Below are positions 1-11,348 of a stretch of DNA of 64,000 bases, piece by piece. Source of the DNA: Acholoe squamosa (lineage: Eukaryota > Annelida > Polychaeta > Phyllodocida > Polynoidae). The notes under the pieces are model-generated. The model saw nothing but the letters and a program-made list of their open reading frames with translations, was not told the DNA's origin and searched no databases. The translations under genes and the position numbers were made by a program. How positions within the stretch are numbered: the stretch's first letter is position 1; every line of letters starts with the position of its first letter. The stretch is taken from NCBI GenBank assembly GCA_949317995.1, contig OX439041.1, forward strand, positions 15,159,501-15,223,500, in the 5' to 3' direction.

Positions 1-2327
1 ATAGACTTTTTTATAGTTATATTCTTTGATAATCCGAAGAAAAATATAGTTAAAAACGTATGTGGAAGTTTCCAAATTATGTATCCCATTTCAACAGGTG
101 GCCCTTACTTGACCCTGAGCAACAGGTTCCGGACAAACGTTAATACCAAAATATTTTCTTCTTTTAAAGAAAATAAATTTTTAAAGATTACAAAGAACGA
201 TACTTCAAATCTTTCTTAAAATGATTTCATTTGGACCACTTTCCACAATTTTGTAAAGAAGGAAAATTTGAAAAGAAAATAGAAAGAGAAATGCTTTTGA
301 AAACGATTTTTAAAAGATTAGACTCACATATTCTTTTTAAAAAGAGAAAAATAAACAACCCAGATGCATTACTACGGGGTTGACAATCAGACATCTCATG
401 CCAGTCAGTTGCATTTAGTTCTCTTTATTTTAGTGGAAAGGGTGTGATTCCCTCGTTTTATAAATACTTCTTTTGTGGGTTAGAACTTACTTCTGTACTA
501 TGCCCTGGCATGTCAGTCATTTAGTGTAGGGCTATGTCAGCAAGCTGAGCAGGGGTGAGGGCGGGCACAGAAAAATCAGTAATTTGCGAAATTAGATATA
601 TGCAAAATGCCTTTTATTTGAGAAAATCCATACACAAGAAAATATCTACATTTATAGTACTTATAGTGAGTTGGTGGCATGTGGTGCCAGGTGGACACTC
701 AAGGCACCAGTGGTGCCCTTTTAAGAGAGATATTGGAAGCAATGGCGAAGGTCGCCTATCCTCCTACTTTACGTTCAGAGTAAAAGCCTTGACTAGTCCC
801 AGTTTTGAATGGTAATGCGATTCCCTACACTTCACAGAAATTATATCATTAAAAAAAGTGATCAAAAAGTGATCAATAGTGATCAAAAATGATAAGGACT
901 GGGGAGAGCACCCTTGTCACCTTTGGGTGATCATATGTGATCACTTAGGGTCATCAAATTGATAAGATTTGTCTTCGACTTTGTCTGCATTTTGGAGCAA
1001 AACATGAAGTCATCAAAATGATGGGAGGGGTTATCACTTTGATAACCGTTCCTCTTTTTTCACAACTTTTTGGACAAGAGAAGTTTAATAATTATCTTAG
1101 AATTATTTTTTAATTACCCCCCTCTAGGGGGGGGTAATTCTTTGAAGTATGTAGGGCCTTCTTTGAAGTACATGTCCAATCTTTGGGAATGTATCTCATA
1201 TGGCATACATTTGATTTTTTATCTATAGGTGCATTTTTCCTTATTATTCTGGACAAAACCTTTTAACAGAAAAGGTGTCTAAGGTCTGACTGCATCTATT
1301 TTACATCCGTTACATTCTAACAAATTTTTTTTTTTTCAAACACATTGTTCCAAATGTTCTCATTCCTCATGTTGTCTGAATAATCAACCAGCCAAAGCTC
1401 CCAGTATAACTATAATTAAATACATGCCCTTCAGTATAAATCATATATATGGGTCAGGTCGCCAGAAAGCAGTAGATTTTGTGTTTTTGGGTCATTTTGG
1501 ACTTTTATGGCTCTGGAGAAAGAAGTTGTGAACCAATCTTGTCTTACATAGACTCATTTGATAGAGAACACTTAGGGCTATCAGAAAAATCTAAATTTGT
1601 GGTCATCCATTAAAGACTTTAGGACTTATAGCCTGCCGAAGTGAAAAAATGGCCAATTTTGTTCTTTTTTATAATTTTTGTATTTTTTACAAGGGTCCTG
1701 TATTGAATAAAGAACACTATAGAGTATCCCAAAGTTATTTTTTGTATTGTATATGATCATAGGTATCATTTCCATGAGGTTTGGACATGTTACTAAGTGA
1801 GAATTTTTCATGATGTGTCTTTCAAAATGGAAATCTGTAATTCGTAACGTCCGGTACCTAAATCTAAATCGGTTATAAAACATGGAAAAAATGAAGCTTC
1901 AAAATCTTTGTTATTACCTATATGAAGGGCCCTATCATCCCCTACTTTGGTGAAGAAATTGTGTGTCTACCAGCATTTGTCTCCATATGAGAGCAGCTTA
2001 TGTGAAATAATTCTGATAAAAGTATCATCATGTAGGAGGCAGTCTACTGTGCATGCATAACTCAAATTTTGTTCCATTCTGTAATTGAAGTCAATAATAG
2101 ACATATTGGCCTTGTAATTTCATGTGTTTGTTATGCATAATGGGACATTTTTATATTACTGAGAGCAACTTCAATTACCTCCATATTTCATTATTTTGGT
2201 ACCAGACATTACATGACACAAAACAAGCAATAAAAATGGAACCGGATGGCCTAGATCGGTATTTTTTGGTCTTCTGAGCTGAGGAGATGTACCTTGACAA
2301 TTTTGTTAAGGTTATATAAAGTATATA
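1..2327. other. AT-rich region without recognisable gene
   Basis: No reading frame here looks like a known protein; the longest (about 85 codons) are interrupted at random and have no supporting motifs. Small local structures are visible: clustered copies of GTGATCA / TGATCAC around 858-950 and a short C/G palindrome near 1120-1135. These look like relics of old repeats. The right border is set by the start of the tyrosine-recombinase retroelement at about 2328. Confidence 0.6.
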
Positions 2328-2564
2328 TATGAAACTATATACACTCGTGTATATATATAATTAGCCGTGGATGGTTAGGGACTACTTGCAGCGCGTAGTG
2401 GTATCTATAATGTCATAGTATGACGTCATGGTAAATAATCCTCAAGCATATAAGGAGCAGTTTTGAAGTAACCGTCAGTTGGCCAATTTCACCTGTACAG
2501 GTAACACCATGCTGGTTGTTCCCTTGAGTTTTAATTGATTTTACGGGTTGATTTTTCAATCAAG

Positions 2565-3591
2565 ATGGACAGAAAATCAACAAAAGGTGCTAAATCGGCT
2601 GCTGCTTAAAAAAAAAATCGGCCAAATCTGCAGCAGAATCAGCCAACTTAGTATATTCGAGCGATGTCGATTCATCTTGTAGAGGTCAGGTACCTTCACC
2701 ACCCGACCATGTTAATGGGTTTGAAGAGGATACACTCGCTGACCAGACGGGCAGGATTAACTTGGAGGCAAGGCGAACTACGGGAAATCAAAGGTCTTCT
2801 GCAGGATGTAATTGCTACTAGAGGGGACTGGAGAGATGAGATGTTGGACTCGACCGAAGGCGCGGGGTGCCCACCTGCTGATGTTTACAAGCGAGTGATG
2901 ACGTCAGGTTGGCAAGGATGCAGGCGCGTTTCCAGGGAGAGACGACAATGTTCACCAAGCGTCCGTAGCATCAGTTCGAGATGGGAAGAAGTCACTCGCT
3001 GGGGTCGTCGTCGGAGGTCTAAATCGTCTTTTTCTACTCGCCATGGGGTGCGAAACACCTCGAGAGGGTCGTCGACAACTCACTGCATCTAGGCTCCAGG
3101 TTGGTATCAAAATTGGTGAGTTTGACAATGAAAGTTATATTAAAAAACGTGATAAGATTGATACGGTTGAGAAACTAGTTCTTGTCAACTTGAACTTTGT
3201 ATTGAATGCCTATAAGGAAGGTTATGACGTGGAAGGTATGTTAAAACATTTGCAAGTGTTGGTAGAAAAGGCAGGAACAAAGATATATACTGTTGCAGCC
3301 CTGGCGGCTTATGACAAATCTGTTAGAGCTAGAGCTAACAATGATGGTATCGAAGCCTTTGGTATGATCGAAAATTCCGATATTCTCAGACATCTTTCGT
3401 ATGGTACAGTCCAAGCATATGCCTCTAAATCCAAAACTGGGGTTAAGCCTAAAGTTTCTAATAACTCGTGCTATGCTTTTAATAGAGCAGAGGGATGTTT
3501 GAGAGACCCCTGCAAGTATAAACACATTTGTAGTGGTTGTGGTGCTACTGGACATGGCAAGACCGAATGTAAAAAATCTAGAAATGATTAG
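2565..3591 (+). pseudogene. Broken gag-like gene of copy A
   Basis: An ATG at 2565 in a context like that of the intact gag at 11310 starts a Lys-rich segment that soon hits a stop (TAA before an A-run near 2608). The gag frame is recovered in pieces. The best piece runs 3043-3591 and carries the conserved segment from about 3108 onward plus the C-terminal zinc module: a C3H finger (C-x8-C-x4-C-x3-H) followed by a CCHC knuckle (C-x2-C-x4-H-x4-C), ending shortly before the stop at 3589-3591. The same double zinc module ends the intact gag of copy B. The protein is presumed to be the nucleic-acid-binding structural protein of the element; this copy cannot be made as one chain. Confidence 0.8.
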
Positions 3592-3819
3592 GAATATGTA
3601 GGTAGTCAATGTCCTATAGCTGGCAGTTATGTTTGTTTGGTGCCCGATCCAGTTGTAGTAAGTTTGGTAGATGTTGACTTACCTCCACGAGCAGCTCCAG
3701 TACAGGAGTTGGAAAACGCGTTTTAGGTTAATGAATTAATTCATTCGCCTGAGCTCGGTTCAGGACAGAAGAACCTTGGTAACGTAGTTAATCAAGGTGT
3801 ATTCCAAGAAATTAATTCT

Positions 3820-5465
3820 TTGGATAATATGGAAGAGGTTAATTGTTACATTAATCCAAAGGATATGTATGTCACATGTAATGACCCAGTACAGGGTGAA
3901 GATGAACCACTGTTATCTGTAGACATCGAAGGTTTACCCAGCATCAGGGTGTATGATAATTGTTCCTCCGACAAAAAGGTCTCCTTGATATTAGTGATAT
4001 TGAGACTGATTTCTTATGGCGTGGTTCCGTCCAAGGTTTAAAGATTGTAGACCCAGATTGTAAAACTACCTATGACTGTAAAAATTATAAATCTCTCCTT
4101 GAAGGGAAATTTTACAATGAATATTGTGGTATATTATTGGACAAATTGGAGGCGGATCTTTTCTCAAAATCTGAGAGTAAACCTCAGTGTATACGTTCTC
4201 TTGGTGGGGTAGAGAAATCAAATGGCAAGTTGAGACCTATAACAGATTGAGGTATGCCTGAAAAAATCTCCATTAATAACTTCATGGATACTACCAGTTC
4301 TACTTTTTCCTATAATAATATTAGCACTGTGACTGCTCAGTTAGATAGGAATGATTATATGAGTGTGGTTGATTTAAAATCAGCTTACAGAACTATAAAT
4401 GTTTATGGTCCCCACATAACTATGCAGGGTTTCAGGTGGAATTTTGGTCATGGAGATGAGTACTATGTTAGCAATAGATTAACCTTTGGTGTGAAGTGTG
4501 CTCCGTATATATTTAATAAAATATCAGATTTCATTGTAGAGGTGGCCAAGTTCAACTGTGTGAGGAGGATTGTTAATTATCTGGATGATTTTATAGTCAT
4601 TGCTGACTCGTATGAGGAGTGTCTCAGTCAAAGAAATTTATTGGTTGAATGTATGCAATACATGGGCTTTGTGATTTCAAAGGAAAAAGTAACTGAACCA
4701 GCACAGGAGTGCAAGTTTTTAGGTATTATTATCAGTTCTAATGATTTGGAGTTATCCTTACCTAGTGATAAATTAGAAAAAATAAAAGGAATCTTATTAG
4801 ACAATGTTAATAAGAAGTTCATCTAAAAAAAGAACCTAGAGAGAATCAGTAGACTCATGTCATTTTGCTCTCAGGTGGTTAGAGGTGGTAGGACCTTTAG
4901 TAGAATTTTTGACTTATGTGCTCGCGCTAAGCCTAGAGGTTACATTACAGTTTCTGAATGTACTAGGCAGGACATGCGTTGGTGGTTGGATTTTTGTGAT
5001 ACATTTAACTCTGAAAGTTTAATCCTTAATGACTTAGTAGACACCCCAATGTATTCGGATTCCTCTTTTAAGGGCTTTGGCGCTTGGGTGGGGAAGGATT
5101 TTTTGTATGGGAACTGGACATCTTATGATACACTCAAAATAGGCTCTGGTCATTTTTCCTCTCCTCCAGTAATCAACAATCTGAGGAATCATCAGAGAAT
5201 TATCAATGTGTATGAATTGTACCCTGTTATGATGGGTTTAAACCGTTGGATTTCCAGTTATAAAAATAAAAGAATCCATTGTATAACAGATAATATGCAA
5301 GTTCTGGCTATGATCAACACAGGTAGATCAAAAAACAAGCTTTGCATGGAATGGTTAAGAGAAATTTTTTGGTTGTGCTTTATCAACAATATGGAGATTT
5401 ATGCTACTTGTATTAGGCGAGAAGATAATATTCTGACTGACCCGTTGTCAAGGCTTGCTTATTAA
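3820..5465 (+). pseudogene. Broken reverse transcriptase/RNase H of copy A
   Basis: Pieces in one frame (3960-4250, 4254-4826, 4857-5465) are separated by TGA at 4248-4250 and TAA at 4824-4826. An N-terminal piece (3820-4041) is in another frame, so there is also a frameshift near 4000. The polymerase signature YLDDF and the upstream VVDLKSAYR aspartate are present, followed by an RNase H domain starting near MYSDSS. Here the RNase H helix reads VYELYPVMMG and keeps the glutamate that is replaced by lysine in copy B. The order RT then RNase H, with the recombinase in a separate downstream frame, fits DIRS/Ngaro-type elements. Clearly inactive. Confidence 0.88.
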
Positions 5466-5504
5466 GGTGTGCCTAAAAAATGTATCGCCACTCTACATGA
5501 TTAT

Positions 5505-6398
5505 AACATGTGCTGTTTTGTTTCCAGAGTGGAAAAGGTTGCCAAAAAAAAGGTATCTTTTGGACCAGGGTGTGTCAGAGAATACTAGGAGAACTAGGAA
5601 ACAAAAACTTAAATGGGTATAAAAAACTTTGTAAAAAATTTAGCTTGAAACTTTTTCCTTGTTCTCCATCACAGGGTTCAATATAATTTTATGCAGTGTA
5701 TCTGTTGGAGTATATGAAGCTATCATCCGTAAAAAATTACATGTCTGCAGTTTGGTACCAACAGAAATTAAATGGCTTCATTGATTACAGTGGAAATTTC
5801 ATGCTAAAAAAGACTTTGGATGGTTTCAAGCGACATGATATTGATCCTACAAGGGAAGTTCATCCTTTGACTCCTCAGGAAATGTTAAAATCAAGGTCGA
5901 ATCTAACAGAGCAGATATGAGATTTTGGTTGGATATATCAGCATGTTTTAGAGGTGTACTCAGGGTAGGCCATGTGGTTAGATTCCCCCATTCTTTGAGG
6001 GTAGGTGATGTTAAATTTGAAAGTGAATATGTTAGCATCCATGTTAGAACTTCTAAAACTGATCAACTTGGTAGGGGTTTGTTTTATGTATTCTTGATTA
6101 GAAATGACAACTCCTTGCTGTGCCCATATAGGGGCCTAGAGCATTTGTGTAGGGGTAGATGTAAATCAATATGTCAACTCTAAGTTGAAACATCTAGCCT
6201 TACAGTCTAATATCAAAAGTTGTGTTTCTACTCACTCTCTTAGGCACGGAGGTGATACCTTATTAAAGGATTCTGGCCTCAGTATAGAGGATATTAAACA
6301 GAAGGTAAACTGCCAATGCTGTGTATGGTTATATACATAATTATAAAGATGATTTATTACAATTGGATAGTTTGTGCCAATCTCATTTACAATGCTGA
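5505..6398 (+). pseudogene. Broken tyrosine recombinase of copy A
   Basis: Recombinase-like sequence is spread over at least two frames (5696-5920 and 5917-6183), with further fragments to a TGA at 6396-6398. Recognisable parts are the core-binding segment (SSVKNYMSAVW), the first arginine region (FRGVLRVGHVV), and further on, in broken frame, the HSLRHGG-type HxxR box. It lines up with the minus-strand recombinase at 7412-8348 along its whole length. Left limit approximate. Tyrosine recombinases of this retroelement order integrate circular DNA by site-specific recombination; this copy is dead. Confidence 0.75.
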
Positions 6399-6539
6399 TT
6401 GGTATGTGTTTACATGTATTTGGCGTGTTTATGTGTGTGTTTGGCATGTATGGTGCTGATAGCCCCATTAGTAACCCACAAAACTCTTGTGTCTGTGATT
6501 AGATCATTTATTATTATGTATTCATTATTATATTCATCA

Positions 6540-6667
6540 TGTACCGTATGACCTATAATATTATATTATTGTCCGTATATTACCGGTATATATATATATA
6601 TGTGAAAGGATCGGCAAAAAGGGCCCGTAGTGCAGGGTGCATGAGGGTCCCTATTCCCAGTACATGT

Positions 6668-6703
<36 letters not shown>
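6540..6703. repeat. TA-rich junction between the two retroelement copies, with (TA)n
   Basis: Contains TATATATA runs near 6585-6600 and a clean (TA)n tract at about 6670-6702, into which the B2 end of the minus-strand element opens. The middle part (6605-6665) is unique in the window. The opposite end of the minus-strand element also opens into (TA)n at 11561-11580, so the element sits inside a TA microsatellite. Confidence 0.6.
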
Positions 6704-6705
<2 letters not shown>

Positions 6706-6868
6706 TTATCTCGCTACCAGGGAATAATTACTACCGGTAATAACGATAGTAATAATGTTGAAATATACAGTAATAATAATAAGATACAGTAGTATGATTA
6801 ATGATCATATCACAGACACATGAGTTTGGTGGGTTACTGACCTTGGGGCTATCAGCACCATTCATGCC
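6701..6868 (-). repeat. Split direct repeat B2 of copy B
   Basis: 168 bp, the same as 7198-7365 except for about one substitution (GATTAATG versus GATAAATG). It lies at the extreme 3' end of the element (minus orientation) next to (TA)n. The spacer beside it (6869-6988) contains AATAAA on the minus strand just before the B repeat, a candidate polyadenylation signal. Confidence 0.9.
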
Positions 6869-6988
6869 TTTATTAAAACAACTATAATAATTAGTTGACA
6901 ATAAGCATAGTCAGTAAAATGCATAATATAATAACAATAGTATAGTAATAACAATAGTAATAACAATAGTACTAACAATAGTAAAAAT

Positions 6989-7200
6989 TTAAAATTCCAG
7001 GGAACACCCAGCGTGGTGTTACCTGTACAGGTGAATACGAGCCAATTGACGGTTAGCTTGAACCCGCCCCCTTTTATACCAGTGGAGTTGTTGACCATGA
7101 CGTCACACTATGACATCATTGGTATCCTTACGAGCTGAAAGTAGTCCCTAACCGTCCGCAGCTAATTATATAAATATACACGAGTGTATATAGTTCCATA
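6989..7200 (-). repeat. Split direct repeat A2 of copy B
   Basis: 212 bp matching A1 at 11349-11560 at constant offset 4360, with about two mismatches (GGAACACCC versus GGATTACCC). It abuts B1 directly at 7198-7201, giving the B1-A2 junction expected of a circular-intermediate replication strategy. Confidence 0.9.
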
Positions 7201-7365
7201 AGTTATCTCGCTACCAGGGAATAATTACTACCGGTAATAACGATAGTAATAATGTTGAAATATACAGTAATAATAATAAGATACAGTAGTATGATAAATG
7301 ATCATATCACAGACACATGAGTTTGGTGGGTTACTGACCTTGGGGCTATCAGCACCATTCATGCC
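7198..7365 (-). repeat. Split direct repeat B1 of copy B
   Basis: 168 bp, matching B2 at offset 497. It lies just downstream of the recombinase gene in element orientation and is fused to A2. Confidence 0.9.
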
Positions 7366-7411
7366 AAAAACACACAAAAACACGCCAAACACATGTGAAA
7401 ACACATAACAA

Positions 7412-8348
7412 TCAGCATTGAAAATGAGATTGACACACTCTATCCAACTCCAACAATTCATCTTTGTAATTGTGTAGATAATTAAAAACAGAGTTGGATT
7501 TCCAATTTACCCTCTTTTTGATAGACTCTATACTGAGTCCAGCATCTTTTAGTAACGTAGCACCACCGTGCCTCAAAGAATGGGTAGAAACATGGCCCTT
7601 GATACCAGCCTGAATTGACAACGATTTTAGTTTAGAGTTGACATACTGATACAACAGAGGCTTAAACACATACTCCTTACTCCTCCTACCCCTGCACAAT
7701 TCTTTCAGACCTTGATAAAGGACATAAAGAAGAATTAACATCCTTAGACAAATAAATAGTAAAAGAATTTTTACCAAGTTGATCAGTTTTTGAAGTTCTG
7801 ATACATATAGACAGATAATCCTGGTGAAAAATAATATCACCAACCTTTAAGGAGTGTGGAGACTTGACTACATGTCCCACTCGTAGAACACCCCTGTAGC
7901 ACGTTAAAATTGCCATCCAAAATTTCCAGTCTGCTCTGTTGGTTAGATCCAAATTCGACCTTAACCTCAACATGTCTTTTGGTGTTAAAGAATAAATTTC
8001 TTTAGTAGAACAGGTGGAAAACCTGTCAATGCCCTCTAGGGTCTTCTTTAACATGAAGTTACTACTAAAATCAGAATAACCTTCCAGTTTTTGAAAATAC
8101 CAGACCGCAGATAGGTAATTCCTTACAGACGATGGCTTCATAAAGTCTGATAAGTAAACAGCATATATGGAACCTTGAGAGGGAGAACAAGGAAAAGTTT
8201 GTAAACAAAATTCTTTACAAAATTCCTTATACCTTTTAAGTTGTTGGTTCCTTGCTCTCCTCGTATTTTCAGACACACTCTGGGCCAAAAGTAACCTTTT
8301 TCTGTTTAGTAATCTCCCCCACTCTGGAATGAAAGCAACACATATCAT
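7412..8348 (-). pseudogene. Tyrosine recombinase of copy B, one-base frameshift
   Basis: The gene starts at ATG 8348, overlapping the end of the RT gene by 80 nt, and runs 220 codons in one frame to a stop at 7686-7688. The rest (to 7412) continues in a second frame. Comparison with copy A places one extra base around 7700-7712, just after the CPL motif. Upstream part: core-binding domain (SSVRNYLSAVW) and the first catalytic arginine in GVLRVGHVV. Downstream part: the HSLRHGG box (HxxR) and the tyrosine in SVFNYLHNY. All expected tyrosine-recombinase landmarks are thus present but split. The family cuts and joins DNA through a 3'-phosphotyrosine and replaces the DDE integrase in this order of elements. 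A sequencing indel is possible. Confidence 0.85.
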
Positions 8349-10227
8349 TTTTATGGAGAGAAGTTATACATTTACCAGGCATACCTTTATATGCAAGTCT
8401 CGACAACTGGTCAGCCAGGATGTTGTCCTCTGACTTAATATACATAGCGAATATTTCTACATTGTTAATGAAACACAGCCAAAAAATCTCTCTCAGCCAT
8501 TCCATACAAAGTTTGTTTTTAGATCTGCCTGTATTAATCATAGCTAGAACTTGCATATTATCTGTTATACAATGTATTCTTTTGTCTTTATAACTAGAGA
8601 TCCAGCGCTTTAAGCCCATCATAACGGGATATAATTTGTATACATTAATATTCCGGTAATGATTTTGTAAATTGTCCAATACAGGAGGGAGGGAAAAATG
8701 GCCTGAACCTAGGTTGAATTTATCATGAGATGTCCAGTCACCATACAAATAATCTTTCCCCATCCATGCTCCAAAGCCTTTGACAGATGAATCGGAGTAC
8801 ATAGGCGTATCAACCACATCATTTAGAATTAACCGTTTACAGTTAAAAACTCTACAAAAATCCAGCCACCACTGCATGTCCTGGCGAGTGCAAGCCGATA
8901 CCCTAATATAACCACCGGGTCTGGCCCGAGCGCAGAGATCAAAAATTCGTCTGCTAAAGGTCCTACCACCCTTAACCACCTGCGAGCAGAAAGACATTAA
9001 ACCACCGATCCTCTCAAGGTTCTTTTTAGAAATATACTTCTTATTAACATTATCCAATAAGAGATGTTTCATTTTTTCAACCTTTTCAATAGGCAAAGAC
9101 AGTTCTAACTTAACTGAATCTATATTAATGCCTAAGAATTTACAAACTTGAGAAGGGTCGGTCACCTTTTCTTTGGATACTACAAAGCCCATGTGGGTCA
9201 TACATTCCATCAATAAATTCCTCTGTCTAAGACACTCATCATAAGTATCAGCAATTATGATAAAGTCGTCTAGATAATTTACAATTTTTTCTACACCGTA
9301 GAATTTAGCCACCTCCACAATAAAATCAGAGATTCTATTAAAAATATATGGGGCACATTTCAGGCCAAAGGTCAACCTGTTACTTACATAATAATCCTCA
9401 CCATGTCCAAAATCCCATCTGAAACCTTGCATGGTCGTGTGAGGCGCATACACATTTATAGACCTATATGCTGACTTTAAATCCACCACACTCATGAAAT
9501 CGTTCTTATTCAACTGAGCCGTCACCGTGCTAATATTATTATAAGAAAAAGCTGAGGTCGTAGTATCCATAAAATTATTAATAGATATTTTATCAGGCAT
9601 GCTACAGTCAGTTATAGGTCTTAACTTGCCATTTGATTTTTCTAGACCACCTAAGGCATGGATACAACGGGGTTTGTCCACACTTTTAGAGACTAGACCA
9701 GCTTCTAGTTCATCTACTAATATACCACAGTACTCGTTATAAAAGCTCCCCTCAAGGATAGACTTATAATTTTTACAATCATATGTAGTTTGACAGTCTG
9801 GATCCACAATTTTAAAACCCTGAACAATACCATGCCATAGAAAATCAGCCTCTTTACCACTAATATCAATGAGACCTTTTTGTTGAAGGAGAGGGGCTAC
9901 TCTACACGGTAAAATTTGAGCTCTCTCACCACCAATGTAATGAACACACGTACATACACCTTTTATACAATCGTCATATACCCTGATGATGGGCAAATCT
10001 GCAACACTAACCGTAAAAAGAGGTTCATTACCAACCTGTATTAGACTATCACAGGTAACATTCGTATTATTTTCTAACGAATTAAATTCTTGGAAAATAC
10101 TTTGTTCTGTTACGGATTCAGTTGAAGGAATACAATCTTTAACAACCACCGTATGATTTACCTCCTGTACTGGAGTTGGTGAAGGCGAGTCGACATCTAC
10201 CACACCTACCATAACTTGGTCAGGCAT
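8269..10227 (-). CDS. Reverse transcriptase/RNase H polyprotein of copy B
   Basis: 652 codons from ATG 10227, 48 nt after the gag stop. Residues 1-100 are not recognisable. The reverse transcriptase spans about 180-400, with the catalytic aspartates in VVDLKSAYR (D249) and YLDDF (D320, D321). RNase H follows, with TPMYSDSS (D479), CITDN (D556) and ILADQLSR (D607). The residue that should be the RNase H glutamate is lysine (K531 in INVYKLYPVM; copy A has E). RNase H activity is therefore doubtful although the frame is fully open. Product: copies the element RNA into DNA. The 3' end overlaps the recombinase start, suggesting coupled translation. No protease or integrase domain, as expected for this order. 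Confidence 0.9.
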   Translation of the reverse strand: MPDQVMVGVVDVDSPSPTPVQEVNHTVVVKDCIPSTESVTEQSIFQEFNSLENNTNVTCDSLIQVGNEPLFTVSVADLPIIRVYDDCIKGVCTCVHYIGGERAQILPCRVAPLLQQKGLIDISGKEADFLWHGIVQGFKIVDPDCQTTYDCKNYKSILEGSFYNEYCGILVDELEAGLVSKSVDKPRCIHALGGLEKSNGKLRPITDCSMPDKISINNFMDTTTSAFSYNNISTVTAQLNKNDFMSVVDLKSAYRSINVYAPHTTMQGFRWDFGHGEDYYVSNRLTFGLKCAPYIFNRISDFIVEVAKFYGVEKIVNYLDDFIIIADTYDECLRQRNLLMECMTHMGFVVSKEKVTDPSQVCKFLGINIDSVKLELSLPIEKVEKMKHLLLDNVNKKYISKKNLERIGGLMSFCSQVVKGGRTFSRRIFDLCARARPGGYIRVSACTRQDMQWWLDFCRVFNCKRLILNDVVDTPMYSDSSVKGFGAWMGKDYLYGDWTSHDKFNLGSGHFSLPPVLDNLQNHYRNINVYKLYPVMMGLKRWISSYKDKRIHCITDNMQVLAMINTGRSKNKLCMEWLREIFWLCFINNVEIFAMYIKSEDNILADQLSRLAYKGMPGKCITSLHKNDMCCFHSRVGEITKQKKVTFGPECV

Positions 10228-10275
10228 TAAATAAAAATCATAACAAGCTATGGGACATCGACCACCTACAGTTTC

Positions 10276-11310
10276 CTATTCATTCCTGGATTTTTGGCAT
10301 TCAGTTTTACCATGTCCAGAGGAACTGCAAGCACTGCAAACATGTCTATACTTGCAGGGGTCCCTTACACAGCCTTCTGCTCTATTAAAAGCATAGCAAG
10401 AATTATTTGAGATTTTTTGTTTGATACCATTCCTAGTCTTGGTGGCGTATGCCTTCTGTGCTTGAACAGTACCATCATATGATAAGTGCCTCAGAATGTC
10501 AGAGTTGTCTATAATCCCAAAGGCCTCTATCCCATCCTTATTTGCCCTGGTCCTAACTGATTTGTCGTATGCCAATAGGGCTGCTACCGTATACATTCTC
10601 GTACCAGCCTTTTCAACCAGAACTTGGAGATGTTTTAACATGCCTTCTACATCACTGTTGTCCTTGTAATAATCTAAGATAAAACTCAAGTTGACTAGCA
10701 TCAATTTCTCAACGGTATCGATCTTATCTCGTTTTTTTACATACATTTCGTGGTCAAACTCACCATATTTGGTATTGGTGTGAAGCTTGGATGTAGTAGA
10801 ATCTACTGACGACCCTCCTGAAGACGACCGAAGTCTGTGACGAGTGGAAAAGGATGATTTAGATCTCCGGCGACGACCACGATGCCTGACTTCGTCCCAT
10901 TTCGAACCGTCGCTAAGGACGCTGGGGGACCGCTGCCTGGTTACGCGGCTGCGCTCTCGGTGAGATGACGTCACTGGTCGTTGACAAACATTCGCACGTG
11001 TATGCTGCCACGCCCCCTCCATGGATTTCGTCTCGTCTTTCTTGTCCTTCCCAGCCACTAGCTCCTGCAGCAAGCCTTTGATACTGCACAACTCGTCCTC
11101 CAACGACTCCAGTCTCTCCGTCTGGTCAATGAGCTGTTCTCCTTCCAAACCCTTAGTGTGGTTGGGTGAGATGGACCTCCGATCCACCCCAGAAGATTCG
11201 AGCTCACTCGCAAATCCTGAATTGACCGATTCCACCGTTTTCTTAGCCGATTTGGCCGGTTTTTTAGAGGCCATAGCCGCTTTGGCAACTCTAGTTGATT
11301 TCCTCCCCAT
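10276..11310 (-). CDS. Gag-like protein with C3H and CCHC zinc modules (copy B)
   Basis: The open frame reaches 11328 but has only TTG there. The first ATG is at 11310 (MGRKSTR), giving 344 codons. The N-terminus is Lys/Ala/Ser-rich, the middle is Arg-rich (GRRRRSKSSFSTRH, a nucleic-acid binding patch), then comes a conserved helical block (DKIDTVEKLMLVNLSFIL onward) that would be the capsid-like part. The C-terminus has C-x8-C-x4-C-x3-H, a C3H finger, followed at once by C-x2-C-x4-H-x4-C, a retroviral-type zinc knuckle. Role by position: packaging of element RNA. The 5' untranslated stretch is the A1 repeat. The downstream half of this gene lies inside the 2664-bp tandem duplication. Confidence 0.85.
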   Translation of the reverse strand: MGRKSTRVAKAAMASKKPAKSAKKTVESVNSGFASELESSGVDRRSISPNHTKGLEGEQLIDQTERLESLEDELCSIKGLLQELVAGKDKKDETKSMEGAWQHTRANVCQRPVTSSHRERSRVTRQRSPSVLSDGSKWDEVRHRGRRRRSKSSFSTRHRLRSSSGGSSVDSTTSKLHTNTKYGEFDHEMYVKKRDKIDTVEKLMLVNLSFILDYYKDNSDVEGMLKHLQVLVEKAGTRMYTVAALLAYDKSVRTRANKDGIEAFGIIDNSDILRHLSYDGTVQAQKAYATKTRNGIKQKISNNSCYAFNRAEGCVRDPCKYRHVCSACSSSGHGKTECQKSRNE

Positions 11311-11348
11311 CTTGATTTGAAAAATCAAATTTCAATCAAGAAAAACCG

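Larger units (their letters stand above)
2328..6600 (+). mobile_element. Degenerate tyrosine-recombinase retroelement (Ngaro/PAT-like), copy A
   Basis: This is a decayed relative of the minus-strand element at 6701-11560. The left end, from about 2328 (TATGAAACTATATACACTCG), matches the reverse complement of that element's A repeat. It is followed in order by gag-like, reverse transcriptase/RNase H-like and tyrosine recombinase-like pieces and a weak B-type end near 6420-6600. Stops and frameshifts occur in all three genes. No second A repeat is visible, so the 3' end is truncated or rearranged. The element faces its relative tail to tail. The right limit is approximate, fading into TA-rich sequence. 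Confidence 0.85.
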
